Source of the DNA: J038 sp036734085
Lineage (GTDB): Bacteria; Chloroflexota; Anaerolineae; Aggregatilineales; Phototrophicaceae
Length of the DNA stretch: 37,735 bases
Assembly (NCBI GenBank): GCA_036734085.1
Contig: DAIMZF010000021.1
Coordinates: 1 to 37,735 of the forward strand
Reading direction: 5' to 3'
Shown here: piece by piece, positions 7,905 through 17,300 of the stretch
Position numbering within the stretch: the first letter of the stretch is position 1
How the letters are laid out: every line of letters starts with the position of its first letter
Translations under genes and position numbers: made by a program
Notes under the pieces: model-generated
What the model saw: the letters and a program-made list of their open reading frames with translations, nothing else
Told to the model about the DNA's origin: nothing
Database searches by the model: none

Positions 7905-9002
7905 ATGGATTACAACGACGAGCCACCACGCGACGACCAGCGACATCATAACATGACGTTGCGTGATAAGGTGGACATTCAATTCATGAAGGACGCCGCC
8001 AACGGCCAACGGCAGGGTATGGCGGGCTTTGACCCAAAATTTGAAGATTTTGTGGATTACATCATCCGCATCACGCATGAAATATGGGAAGAAAAAGCCA
8101 TCGGCAGGCTGTACGACTATTACGCCAATACCATACAGGTACACACCTCCGACGGCACAAGTCACGGACGTGAGGCAGTGATGGCCGGGACAATCAGCAC
8201 ATTAGCCGCATACCCCGACCGCCGTCTGTATGGCGACGAAGTCATCTGGGGCGGGGATGATGTGAAAGGGTTGTATTCTTCGCATCGGCTGACGCACACG
8301 GGCACTAATCGCGGCTGGTCGCAGTATGGCCCGCCGACTGGCAAAAAGATTAAATATCGGGCCGTAGCGGACTGCCTGTGCCTGAGAAATATGATTGTCG
8401 AGGAGTGGCTCGTCCGTGATGAGTTGATGCTCATCCGCCAATTGGGGCTAAACCCGATTACGACCGCACAACAAATAGCACGCAAAGAGCATGAGGGCGG
8501 CATGATGCCCGTCATCGAAGGCGATATTGAGCGCGGCGTGGGGCAGTTGCCCCCGCCGACGTTGCCGCAGTCCGCACACTTCGAGCCGGAAAACTTCATC
8601 CGGCGCGTTTTACACGACATCTGGAACTGGCGCTTGCTGAATACCATCCGTGAATACTTCGCGGAGACACTCTATGTCGAATCAGCATCGGCGCGCCGTA
8701 TCACAGGCCATAACGACTATCAAGCCTATGTGCTTTCTTTGCTTGCCCCCTTCCCGGATTTAGCCGTCACTGTGGAGCACTTCTGCTATGTGGGGGACGC
8801 GCAAACCGGGTACCGCACCGCGACGCGCTGGCGTATGAAGGGCACACACACCGGCTTCGGCATTTATGGCGAACCAACTGGCAAGCGCATCAACATCTTA
8901 GGCGTTAGTCATCACCTCATCACGGACGGCAAAATTCAGAACGAGTGGACGGTATTTGATGAGTTCGCGCTCCTCAAACAGATTCACCGCCCGTCAGGAT
9001 GA
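7905..9002 (+). CDS. Tandem SnoaL-like (NTF2-fold) domain protein, copy 1
   Basis: 365 residues holding two SnoaL-like domains, about 45-180 and 230-362. Each ends in the family pattern of HTG/G-YG-PTGK: THTGTNRGWSQYGPPTGKKI at 130-149 and GTHTGFGIYGEPTGKRI at 313-329. NTF2-fold SnoaL-like proteins include polyketide cyclases, isomerases, dehydratases and many of unknown role. There is no signal peptide, so it is cytoplasmic. The ATG follows an AGAGGA ribosome site and the 20-bp operator. A full-length paralogue lies at 12570-13667, and together they bracket the ABC transporter genes. This suggests that both act on the imported compound, but the reaction is unknown. Confidence 0.85.
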   Translation: MDYNDEPPRDDQRHHNMTLRDKVDIQFMKDAANGQRQGMAGFDPKFEDFVDYIIRITHEIWEEKAIGRLYDYYANTIQVHTSDGTSHGREAVMAGTISTLAAYPDRRLYGDEVIWGGDDVKGLYSSHRLTHTGTNRGWSQYGPPTGKKIKYRAVADCLCLRNMIVEEWLVRDELMLIRQLGLNPITTAQQIARKEHEGGMMPVIEGDIERGVGQLPPPTLPQSAHFEPENFIRRVLHDIWNWRLLNTIREYFAETLYVESASARRITGHNDYQAYVLSLLAPFPDLAVTVEHFCYVGDAQTGYRTATRWRMKGTHTGFGIYGEPTGKRINILGVSHHLITDGKIQNEWTVFDEFALLKQIHRPSG

Positions 9003-9025
9003 GGATTTTAGTTTTTGGGAAAGGT

Positions 9026-9058
9026 GGCGCTCGTTCCATAAACAGAACGCGCCTTTTT
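9026..9058 (+). terminator. Intercistronic terminator-like hairpin before the binding-protein gene
   Basis: GGCG and CGTTC pair with GAACG and CGCC (a two-base bulge, loop of eight) and are followed by TTTTT. With only about 34 bases before the next start codon and no evident promoter there, it may act as a partial terminator or as a 5' stabilising hairpin for the binding-protein message. Confidence 0.55.
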
Positions 9059-9092
9059 AAAGTCAGGTTTGTTGGATTAGAAAGGTTTAATT

Positions 9093-10388
9093 ATGAAAAA
9101 GTTTATCACTCTTTTCGCCTTGCTGATGCTGGCACTCGTCGCTAGTGTCCCTACGATGGCGCAGGAAGCAGGTGAATGTAACGTCGCCGCCCCTGCACAA
9201 GCGGTACAGATTAACGTGATTGGCTGGACGTTCCCAATTATGGATTTTTACGCAGAAGAATTAGAGAAGTGTGGCGCTGTAGAGAATATCACAGTCAACG
9301 TGCAGTTACTCGCCAGTGCGGACGCACAAAGCGAGATGCGCCTGGCCGCCAGCAGTCGTGGCGCTTCGCCCTACGACATCATTCATGGCAGTAACGCCTT
9401 CATCGGCGAGATGGCTTCGCTGGACTGGTTGTTGCCGTTGAATGACCTGATTGAGCAGTACAGCGAGCAATACGACCTGGATGACATCTCGGTAGCCAAC
9501 TTCGATGCGGTATCACAGGACGGCATCATTTATGGGATGCCGATTGTGGTCAATACCCAGCACTTTTACTACAACACCGCCATCCTGGAAGAAGCCGGGA
9601 TTACACCACCGGAAACCTACGTTGAACTGATTGCGGCGTGTGAGGCGATGGACAACGATGCATTAGACATCGACTTCGCGTTTGCTATGGTGCTTTCTGC
9701 GGGATGGGCATGGCAGACAGAGTGGGTCAATGTGTACAACGCTTTCGGCGGTGAACTATTAGACGAAGACAACATGCCCATATTCAATGATGAAGTCGGC
9801 GTTGCTTCGCTGGAATTGATGATGGATGTGGTGGATGCCTGCATGGGTGAAGACGGCCTGACGCTATCTACCGATGACCTGCAAGCAGGTCTTGCCAACG
9901 GGAGCATTGCGATGGGGCATATGTGGGCCAGCCGCGCCGCCATGATGGACGACCCCGAACTATCGGACACGGTCGGCCTGATTGAGTTCGCACCGGCACT
10001 GTTCCCAAGCGAAGACTACAGCATTCGTGGCGGCATTGCCTGGGGCGACTTCTTCGCTATCCCGGCCACCACCACCGTTGACCCTGAGCTACTGTTCCAG
10101 ATTATTATGGAAGCCTCCGACCTGGAGTCACAAATTCGGGCGGCGGAATTTGGCTTAGTGCCGCGCAACGGTGCGGAAGAATTCGCGCCGCGTTACTCCG
10201 CCGCATCGCTACAGACCATCGCGGAAGGTGGGCCTGGCACCACTAACCCCGCGCAGGCCGTGTTGAACTCCGCACTGGGGCAGTTCCTGCCGATGGTCGC
10301 TACGGGTGACATGACCGCGCAGGAAGCACTGGACGCGGCGGCGGCGCTTTACATCGAGGAAGCCACCGCACAGGGCTTTATCCAATAA
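9093..10388 (+). CDS. ABC transporter extracellular solute-binding protein (family 1, CUT1-like)
   Basis: 431 residues. A signal peptide covers about residues 1-23 (MKKF, then a hydrophobic core, ending PTMAQ). There is no lipobox cysteine at the expected site, so it appears to be cut by signal peptidase I instead of being lipid-anchored. The mature part has the layout of family 1 sugar-type binding proteins: DIIHGSNAFIGEMA early, then GIIYGMPIVVNTQHFYYNT, then LANGSIAMGHMWASRAAMMD. The next two genes encode matching permeases; no ATPase gene is present, so a shared MsmK/MalK-type ATPase elsewhere must energise uptake. Hairpins on both sides (9026-9058 and 10405-10438) could raise its message level above that of the permeases. 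The ligand is unknown. Confidence 0.93.
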   Translation: MKKFITLFALLMLALVASVPTMAQEAGECNVAAPAQAVQINVIGWTFPIMDFYAEELEKCGAVENITVNVQLLASADAQSEMRLAASSRGASPYDIIHGSNAFIGEMASLDWLLPLNDLIEQYSEQYDLDDISVANFDAVSQDGIIYGMPIVVNTQHFYYNTAILEEAGITPPETYVELIAACEAMDNDALDIDFAFAMVLSAGWAWQTEWVNVYNAFGGELLDEDNMPIFNDEVGVASLELMMDVVDACMGEDGLTLSTDDLQAGLANGSIAMGHMWASRAAMMDDPELSDTVGLIEFAPALFPSEDYSIRGGIAWGDFFAIPATTTVDPELLFQIIMEASDLESQIRAAEFGLVPRNGAEEFAPRYSAASLQTIAEGGPGTTNPAQAVLNSALGQFLPMVATGDMTAQEALDAAAALYIEEATAQGFIQ

Positions 10389-10404
10389 GCTGAGTAAAGT
10401 TTTT

Positions 10405-10438
10405 GACGATGAGCGGGGGCGTGCCTCCGCTCATCGTC
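10405..10438 (+). terminator. Intercistronic hairpin between binding-protein and permease genes
   Basis: GACGATGAGCGG pairs perfectly with CCGCTCATCGTC, and three more inner pairs (one G-U) leave a CGTG loop. No T-run follows. Such hairpins after binding-protein genes usually protect the upstream message and lower downstream expression. Confidence 0.6.
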
Positions 10439-10494
10439 GTTTATACGCGGCGCTCACATAATAATCGTTTGAGCGAGCAGGAAGTTAGCTGACA

Positions 10495-11361
10495 ATGAAC
10501 AAACGGCAGTTCTTATTCTTCGTTGGCCCTAGCGCCATCATGATGATTACGCTGATGGTTGTGCCATTGGCGGGTGCGGTGTGGCTGGGCTTTCATTTCA
10601 TCTCGTTTCGCAACGTCACCAGCCCGGAATGGGTCGGGTTGGATAATTACATCTATATGCTCAGCGATAGCGGCTTCTGGAATGCGCTGATCTTCACCCT
10701 ACAATACATCGCGGTGACTGTGCCAATCCAGATTTTTCTGGGGCTGGTGATTGCGTTGATGCTGGATCAGATACGGGCGTTTCGTGGGGTTTACATCGCG
10801 GCCACCCTGTTACCGTTCATCGTAACGCCTATCGTCGGCACGCTCATCTATCGCCAGGCATTCGACCGTTACGGGCTTTACCCTTACATTCTGGATAACC
10901 TGCTGGGCATTGATTACAACTTTTTCGCAGTATCTAACATCTCTGTATTGGTTTTTTCTCATGCCATCTGGTACGTGACGCCTTTTGCCGTCGTGACGCT
11001 GTTCGCCGGGTTACAGACCGTGCCAGAGGAGCCGATAGAGGCCGCGCTGGTGGATGGCGCGAACTGGTTCCAGCGATTACGTTATGTCGTGCTACCGCAC
11101 CTGCAAACCCTGTTCATCTTTATTGCGCTCATCAACATCATGGATGCTTACCGTGTGTTCGATAGCATCTTTGTACTGACCAAGCAAAACCCTATTTATA
11201 GTCATGTGGAAACATTGATGTATTACAACTATCGCGTGGCGGTGCAGTTCCAACGGCTAGGCCGCGCCAACGCCATGAGCGTGCTGACTGTTATCGGTAT
11301 TTTTATCATCCTGATACCCTTTTTATACCTCACTTATAAACAGCAACGGGAGGAACGCTGA
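10495..11361 (+). CDS. ABC sugar-type permease, MalF-like
   Basis: A 288-residue inner-membrane permease with about six hydrophobic segments. The first is at 10-30, and the signature cytoplasmic EAA loop is PIEAALVDGANWFQRLRYVV (about 181-200), which docks onto the transporter ATPase. Length and motif fit CUT1-family permeases. It is encoded 106 bases after the binding protein, with the hairpin between. Its stop overlaps the start of the second permease (TGATG), so the two are translationally coupled and form a heterodimeric channel. Confidence 0.93.
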   Translation: MNKRQFLFFVGPSAIMMITLMVVPLAGAVWLGFHFISFRNVTSPEWVGLDNYIYMLSDSGFWNALIFTLQYIAVTVPIQIFLGLVIALMLDQIRAFRGVYIAATLLPFIVTPIVGTLIYRQAFDRYGLYPYILDNLLGIDYNFFAVSNISVLVFSHAIWYVTPFAVVTLFAGLQTVPEEPIEAALVDGANWFQRLRYVVLPHLQTLFIFIALINIMDAYRVFDSIFVLTKQNPIYSHVETLMYYNYRVAVQFQRLGRANAMSVLTVIGIFIILIPFLYLTYKQQREER

Positions 11362-12560
11362 TGCAACAAACCAAAAACCCATGGGTACGTGGCCTCATCC
11401 ATCTGGGGTTAATCCTCTGGGTGATTTATAGCGTTCTGCCGTTTGTCATGTCGATTATTACATCCTTGCAGATTACCCGCGATGCGACCGCCCGCGTGCC
11501 GCGCTATATGCCGGTGGCACTGGTAGAAAATAATGTGTTTATCGCGGTGGTGCTGGCGCTGATAATTGTCATGGCATTCATCTTCACCCGTCGTCGCGAA
11601 ACCTACCCGACCCGGATTGCCCATTATGCGGTGTTGGCCGGTATCCTGCTCATCGTGGTGGGCGGTTTTCTGCTCGCAACATCCGCTGTGCCGGATAACC
11701 AGACGTTCCGCACGACATGGGCGAACTATCAGGTGTTGTGGCTTGGGTCAGAGCCGGAGTCACTCACGCCGATAGTCTTGGCTATCGCGGGGATGGCTGT
11801 GTTGTTGATGGGTATTGCGGTAGGCGCGGCGCGGACTGGCGTCGGGTCTAGTACTGTCTATTTTGGGCTGGCCGCCGTCGCCATCACAACAATTATCTTT
11901 TTGCCCAATTTTGTGCGCTTTGCCAGCTTTTACAATTACTTCGTCAATAGCTTAATCGTCACTGTCGGGACGGTTGTTATCTCCATCAGCATTGGTTGTC
12001 TGGCGGGTTATGGGTTGGCACGTTATAGTGGCAATGCTGGGGTGGTGTTGCTGTTTGGCGCGTTGGCCTTCCGCGCTTTGCCCCGCCTGGCCTTCATCCT
12101 GCCTTATTACTACTTCGCGCAACTCAGCGGCTTGTATGATACCTATATCCTGCTCATCATCACGTTTGTTGCCATCAATCAACCGTTCACAATCTGGATG
12201 CTCCGCAGTTTCTTCCTGGAAGTCCCACGCGAGATTGAAGAAGCGGCGATGATTGATGGATGCAACCGCCTGACGGCCTTCTTTCGAGTGATTATCCCTA
12301 TCACATGGCCGGGCATCATCACGACTGCGCTGTTTACGCTGTTGCTGGCTTATAACGAATTTTTGCTGGCCCGGTTGTTGACTTCCACCCTATGGACGTT
12401 GCCAGTCGGGATTTCGCGCTTCACCAGTGGCGAGGACGTGCGGCTGTTGCCTTTATCCAATGCCAGCGCGGTATCAATCACCATTCCCATCATCTTTATT
12501 ATTATCTTCTTCCAACGCCACCTCATCAAAGGTCTGGCGGGTGGAGCAGTGAAAGGTTGA
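11361..12560 (+). CDS. ABC sugar-type permease, MalG-like, with extra N-terminal membrane segments
   Basis: 399 residues, about 110-120 more than usual for a MalG-like permease. The EAA loop is at 291-313 (EIEEAAMIDGCNRLTAFFRV and on). After the first membrane helix (about 12-34), where an ordinary homologue has a short outer loop, an insert of about residues 55-183 adds roughly four hydrophobic segments (about 58-75, 86-106, 136-156, 165-183). The usual core then resumes at FYNYFVNSLIVT. The reading frame is continuous and the overlap with the first permease is intact, so this looks like a real family variant and not an assembly fault. Confidence 0.9.
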   Translation: MQQTKNPWVRGLIHLGLILWVIYSVLPFVMSIITSLQITRDATARVPRYMPVALVENNVFIAVVLALIIVMAFIFTRRRETYPTRIAHYAVLAGILLIVVGGFLLATSAVPDNQTFRTTWANYQVLWLGSEPESLTPIVLAIAGMAVLLMGIAVGAARTGVGSSTVYFGLAAVAITTIIFLPNFVRFASFYNYFVNSLIVTVGTVVISISIGCLAGYGLARYSGNAGVVLLFGALAFRALPRLAFILPYYYFAQLSGLYDTYILLIITFVAINQPFTIWMLRSFFLEVPREIEEAAMIDGCNRLTAFFRVIIPITWPGIITTALFTLLLAYNEFLLARLLTSTLWTLPVGISRFTSGEDVRLLPLSNASAVSITIPIIFIIIFFQRHLIKGLAGGAVKG

Positions 12561-12569
12561 GTTAAGATT

Positions 12570-13667
12570 ATGTCACGTATCATCACATCAGATTACACCT
12601 ATACCCCCATCGACCAGACACGCAACATCGCTAACAAAGCGCGTGTCATCGCCATCATGGATGCCTTGACGCAGGCGGGGCAGGGGGAATTGAACGAAGC
12701 CCTGCAGGATGGCTACCACAACGATGCCCGCGTGAATGTCACGCATCCAGTTAATGAATTACATGGCATGGATTCAGTGCTGGCTCAATTGTGGTTACCC
12801 CTGCGCGATGCTCTGCCGGACGCTGAACGCCGTAACGACATTGTGCTAGGCGGCCACTACAACAACGCGGATTGGGTAAGTTGCATGGGGCATTATGTGG
12901 GCACGTTCGCGGGCGATTGGCTCGACATCCCGCCGACGGATGGGGTGGTCTCGGTGCGTTATGCGGAAGCGCATCGCCTGTCAGACGGTAAAATCGCCGA
13001 AAGTTATGTTTTCATCGACTGGCTGGATTTGCTCCATCAGGTCGGCTACTATCCAATTGCGCCCAGTTTAGGGCGCGAGATGCGCTGGTTGCCACCGATG
13101 ACCCATGACGGCGTGATGCTCACACCCCAGCAGGATGCGACTTCACAGGCGACGATTACGCGGGTACTGGCGATGCACGCCGCGCTTGGCGATTACGACG
13201 GGCGGCCCCCCTTCCGCGATGTACTCGACGTGATGCGTATGGCTGATCATTGGCATCCGCAGATGATGTGGTACGGCCCGGCGGGGATTGGCACAACGCG
13301 GGGGTTAGCGGGCTTCGAGAACTATCATCAAATTCCGTTTCTGTTTGCTTTTCCAGATCGTGGTGGGAGTGATGTCGGGCATTTCATCCGTGTGGGGGAT
13401 GGTCAGTACGCGGTGACGGGTGGTTGGGGCTACTTGCAGGCGACACATACCGGCGTTGGCTTTTTAGGGATGCCGCCGACTGGCAAGCGCATCGTCATGC
13501 GGGTGATGGACTTCTACCGTTGCACTGATGAAACGATTGTTGAGAACTGGGTGCCGATTGATGTGCCTCATATTCTGTCACAAATGGGCGTAGACATCTT
13601 CGGGCGGATGCGCCATCAGTTGCGGCAGAATGGGCGTAAGAGCGTCAGCGATTGGCTGTTGCGCTGA
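12570..13667 (+). CDS. Tandem SnoaL-like (NTF2-fold) domain protein, copy 2
   Basis: 365 residues, the same length as the paralogue at 7905-9002, and again two SnoaL-like domains. The second domain shows THTGVGFLGMPPTGKRIVM, close to the first paralogue's equivalent; the first shows YVGTFAGDWLDIPPTDGVVS. There is no signal peptide. It begins 9 bases after the permease gene and ends the operon. The overall order, SnoaL-like, binding protein, two permeases, SnoaL-like, suggests linked roles in processing the imported compound. No catalytic activity can be assigned. Confidence 0.83.
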   Translation: MSRIITSDYTYTPIDQTRNIANKARVIAIMDALTQAGQGELNEALQDGYHNDARVNVTHPVNELHGMDSVLAQLWLPLRDALPDAERRNDIVLGGHYNNADWVSCMGHYVGTFAGDWLDIPPTDGVVSVRYAEAHRLSDGKIAESYVFIDWLDLLHQVGYYPIAPSLGREMRWLPPMTHDGVMLTPQQDATSQATITRVLAMHAALGDYDGRPPFRDVLDVMRMADHWHPQMMWYGPAGIGTTRGLAGFENYHQIPFLFAFPDRGGSDVGHFIRVGDGQYAVTGGWGYLQATHTGVGFLGMPPTGKRIVMRVMDFYRCTDETIVENWVPIDVPHILSQMGVDIFGRMRHQLRQNGRKSVSDWLLR

Positions 13668-13688
13668 GTCCGTGCTGGCCGCTATAAA

Positions 13689-14252
13689 TTATTTGTCCTT
13701 CGGGAAGATGTCTTTCACTGCCAATTCAAAGCGGGGCAGAACATCACACGTCAGCGTGTCCTTAATGCTCAAGACTTGTGCGTTTTTGCCCACTTCATGT
13801 ACTTCGACTGTGTGATCAAAGGCGTTCACCACCCATACAATCACCCCCGCCGCCAGATAGCTTGTCATCTTCAAGCGGAGTTTGCGCTGTTCTTCGGCAT
13901 TATTCGGGTCGGATATGACTTCAACAGCAAGTTCGGGCGGATTAGGATTGTAGCCTTGCCCCGCTAATTCTGGCTGACGTGCATAAGAGATATATGCGAC
14001 ATCGGGTGCATAACGCTCGCCACTGACCCTATAGCCGCCTGCCTCACCTGTTAAATGGCCGATGTCATTTGTTTTGAGGTAAATATAGATTTCACCAAAA
14101 ATTTTACCTGCAATTTTTGAAGCGTATGGGTTGGAAGGCACTTCAAATATCTCCCCACTGATAAATTCAAAAGTCCTGTCACTGTTTTCGGGCAGGTTGA
14201 TAAATGCTTCAAATTCTTCCGGCGTTACCTGTTGTTTGATTCTTACAGCCAT
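13689..14252 (-). CDS. Uma2-family (DUF820) putative restriction-endonuclease-fold protein
   Basis: 187 residues matching the Uma2 family, a PD-(D/E)XK-like fold common in cyanobacteria and Chloroflexota. Likely acidic and basic centre residues are E29 or E34, D84 (YAPDVAYIS), E111 (PPELAVEVIS) and K124 or K128, with SYLAAGVIVWVVNAFDHTVE typical of the family's C-terminal part. Its biological role is unknown in general; many copies occur per genome. It converges on the transporter operon (21-base gap) and has its own promoter with a perfect extended -10. Confidence 0.88.
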   Translation of the reverse strand: MAVRIKQQVTPEEFEAFINLPENSDRTFEFISGEIFEVPSNPYASKIAGKIFGEIYIYLKTNDIGHLTGEAGGYRVSGERYAPDVAYISYARQPELAGQGYNPNPPELAVEVISDPNNAEEQRKLRLKMTSYLAAGVIVWVVNAFDHTVEVHEVGKNAQVLSIKDTLTCDVLPRFELAVKDIFPKDK

Positions 14253-14291
14253 TTTTTACCGCCTTGCTCGCTCGTTTCTCGTGGTTTTAGT

Positions 14292-14300
14292 ATTATAGCA
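14292..14300 (-). promoter_or_regulatory. Extended -10 promoter of the Uma2-family gene
   Basis: On the minus strand TGCTATAAT is a perfect extended -10 box (TGn plus TATAAT), about 40 bases before the start codon. No good -35 is visible, which extended -10 promoters do not need. Confidence 0.55.
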
Positions 14301-14344
14301 GGGGTGGGTGATTATCACCGCACCCCCATTAACGCATGGTTTGT

Positions 14345-17300
14345 TTAACGCGGTACAACAAAGACGGCGGTTGTGCGTCCGGGCACACTAAACGCGCCCT
14401 GTGTGTCGTAACCTGCTTCCTGCACAACCGCATCATCAGACGCAGTTTGTACCGGATGTAGCACGAAGCCCATATCAGCGAAGTCCGCTACATCTATGGT
14501 GACAACATCAGGCCGCCCGTTAAAGACCACAACAACCATCGCGTAGTTGTCATCAAGGCTCGGCAGACCGTCCACTTCGTCGGATAGCGCCATGACAATA
14601 ACGCCCGGCACTTGTTCCGTCCCGACGTTATAGAACGTCAGACGCGCTTGAACATCTGCCGCAGTTTGCAAGCGGAAAAGGGGCGAACTCTGGCGTATTT
14701 GCAACATTTCCTGTAGATGTGCGACTGCATTTAAGATGTCGGCTGTTTCTACGGCTAAATCAGCATTACCCAGTAGCGGCGCGATGATGTCCCAGTTATC
14801 ACGGCTACTCGGCGGCAGGCCACCGCCCCAGTTATTGGTGCTATAGGTGAAGTCCAGCCGATTAAACCAGTCGCCGGAGTTATAGCTGTCGCGGTCAAGT
14901 GATTTAGAGCGCAACATTTCGTCACCCGCGTGGAAGAACGGCACACCCTGGCTAAGTGCCACGATGCTAACGCCTAAGTTATTCATCCGCACACGCTCGG
15001 CGATACTTAACCCGTCCGGCGCTTTGTATTGCACGGTATCCCACAATGTTTCGTTATCATGCGCGGCCACATAGACGATGTTTTCCTGCGGAGAAAGCGT
15101 ATAGCCTGCCGGATCGCCATTGTAGAGGATGTCCGCACCTGTGACGGTTTCGCCCTGTGCATTGAGGAAGGTGTAATCCCGTAAATTACCCGCTAACCCG
15201 ATGCGAATCTGGTCACTGAACAGTAAGAGCCGTTGCAGTTGTTCCGCCTCTGTGCCGGGCGTCAGGTCGTTCGGGGCAGTCGCTAACCCGGTGATGAAGC
15301 CCTGATGTTGCTGACCATCAAACGGGCTACCGCCGCGTGCCGCATCGCGCAGACGGTCATTAAACACGCCGATGCCCGTACCGCCGATATTGCCCTGTGT
15401 GGCGTTGACCCCGCGTGCGTTGTCCATCACTTCACCGAAGTTCCAGCCTTCGCCATAAACATAGATAGAAGCACCGTCTACGCCATCTTCATCCATCGTT
15501 AAGCCGTCCAGCATATCCCGAACGTCTATCATGTTTTCCAGCATATGATGGCCCATCAAATCAAACCGGAAGCCATCCACACGGTAAGCAACCGCCCATG
15601 TATGCAGTGAATCCAGCATGAACTTCTGCATCATGTGATGCTCGGTGGCGGTGTTCTGGCAACAAGTGCTTGTCGCAACATTACCATTCGCATCTAAGCG
15701 ATGATAATAACCCGGCACAATGCGATCAAAGATTGCTTTTTCATTTTGCCCGGCGGCGTTGGTGTGGTTGTATACCACATCCATCACAAGGCGCAGACCA
15801 CTTTCATTGAGTGCCATCACCATCTGGCGGAACTCGATAATACGCTGGACGCCATCCGGTTGTGTGGCATAACTGCCCTCTGGCACTGTGAAGTGAAGCG
15901 GGTCGTACCCCCAGTTGAAGGCGTCCTGGTCGCGGATGGGATCCAAGATGTTGGTCTGTGCGTCGGAATCCGGCGGGAAGGCGGCTAGTTCTTCAAAGTC
16001 GGTCAATTGCCAGGTGGATTTGTCCTCATCAATGGTGGCAATATCAAACACGGGCAACAGATGCAGGTGGGTTAGCCCGGCGTCTGCCAGCCCTTGCAGA
16101 TGCCGCATTCCGTAAGAGTCCGTTACGGTAAAGGCGGCAAACGTGCCGACGAGTTCCTGCGGAACTGCGGGGTCACTCACGCTGAAGTCGCGCACATGCA
16201 GTTCATAAATGGTGATGTCTGTAAACGAACGCAAGGCGGGCTTGGTGGCGTCCTGCCAACCGGCAGGCATAAGCGCCGCATCGTTGTAAATATCCACAAT
16301 CTGACTGCGTGTGCTATTGGTGGAAAGGCTGTAAGAATAGGGGTCTGTCACCAAATTCGTGACGACACGCCCGACACTCGGCGCGTAGACTTCTACTTCA
16401 AACAGATAGTAGCGGTAAGTCCAGTCCGGCTCACCCGTGATAGACCAGACACCATAATTCGCGTCATAATCCATCGGCAGTACTTCGGCTTCATCAGTCG
16501 TTGAATCTGTGAACAGGTGCAGATTAACATTCCGTGCTGTGGGCGCCCACACAGCAATAGAGGGCACATCATCCGCATAGGTGACGCCCAACGCGCCATC
16601 AAACGTGTATAAATCATCCAGAACACCCGGTATCTGTAAGGAAGTCCCGCCGACTAATTCGCCACCTTCATAAGCGGCAATAGCGAATTGACCGCGCAGA
16701 ATCTCCGGCACAAGTGCGGCGTCTTCCGCGCTGATTTGCAAGGCTGTTAACCCGGCTAAATGCGGGAATTTGTCGGTCACTGCTGGGCTTAGCCCATCAG
16801 GATTAACCGTTAATTCCAGCACAGTGCCGCCTGTGATTGCATTGTCTTCCACTTCTAACGAAGCAGTATCCGCATAATGCAGTTGATAGCTTATGCCTGC
16901 GCCGAGCGGGGCGTTCCATGCAATTGTGTCCCTGCTCACCCAATGGGCTTGGGCTTGCCGCAGATTAACACTCACCACACGCCCCACATTCACCGGCTGG
17001 CCGACGCCGACTGATAATTTGTTATCCGATGCGTTATAAACAAACAAGACCTTCACCCCATCTTCTGGCACGCTGAACGCGATATTCGCGCCATCGCTGA
17101 TTCCATCCGCGCCGTAGTTAATCGCCCAACTGCCGCCGATAGCGACTTTAACTTCATAATCGCCCGCCGGGATGTCCTCCGTCGCAAAAACATAAATGCC
17201 GTCGCCGTCCGGGTCTTGCATCCATGAGCGTAAGCAATCCGGTTGCCAATCGCCGCTACAGCCAATCGCGGAATTATAACTGCCCGGTGCGGTAACGAGT

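Noticed and set aside
14310..14336. Possible terminator with GGTGAT and ATCACC arms between pullulanase and Uma2 genes
   Set aside because: The inner arms are separated by one base, too tight for an RNA loop without losing pairs, and no T-run follows on the minus strand. It may be a DNA palindrome, but support is weak.
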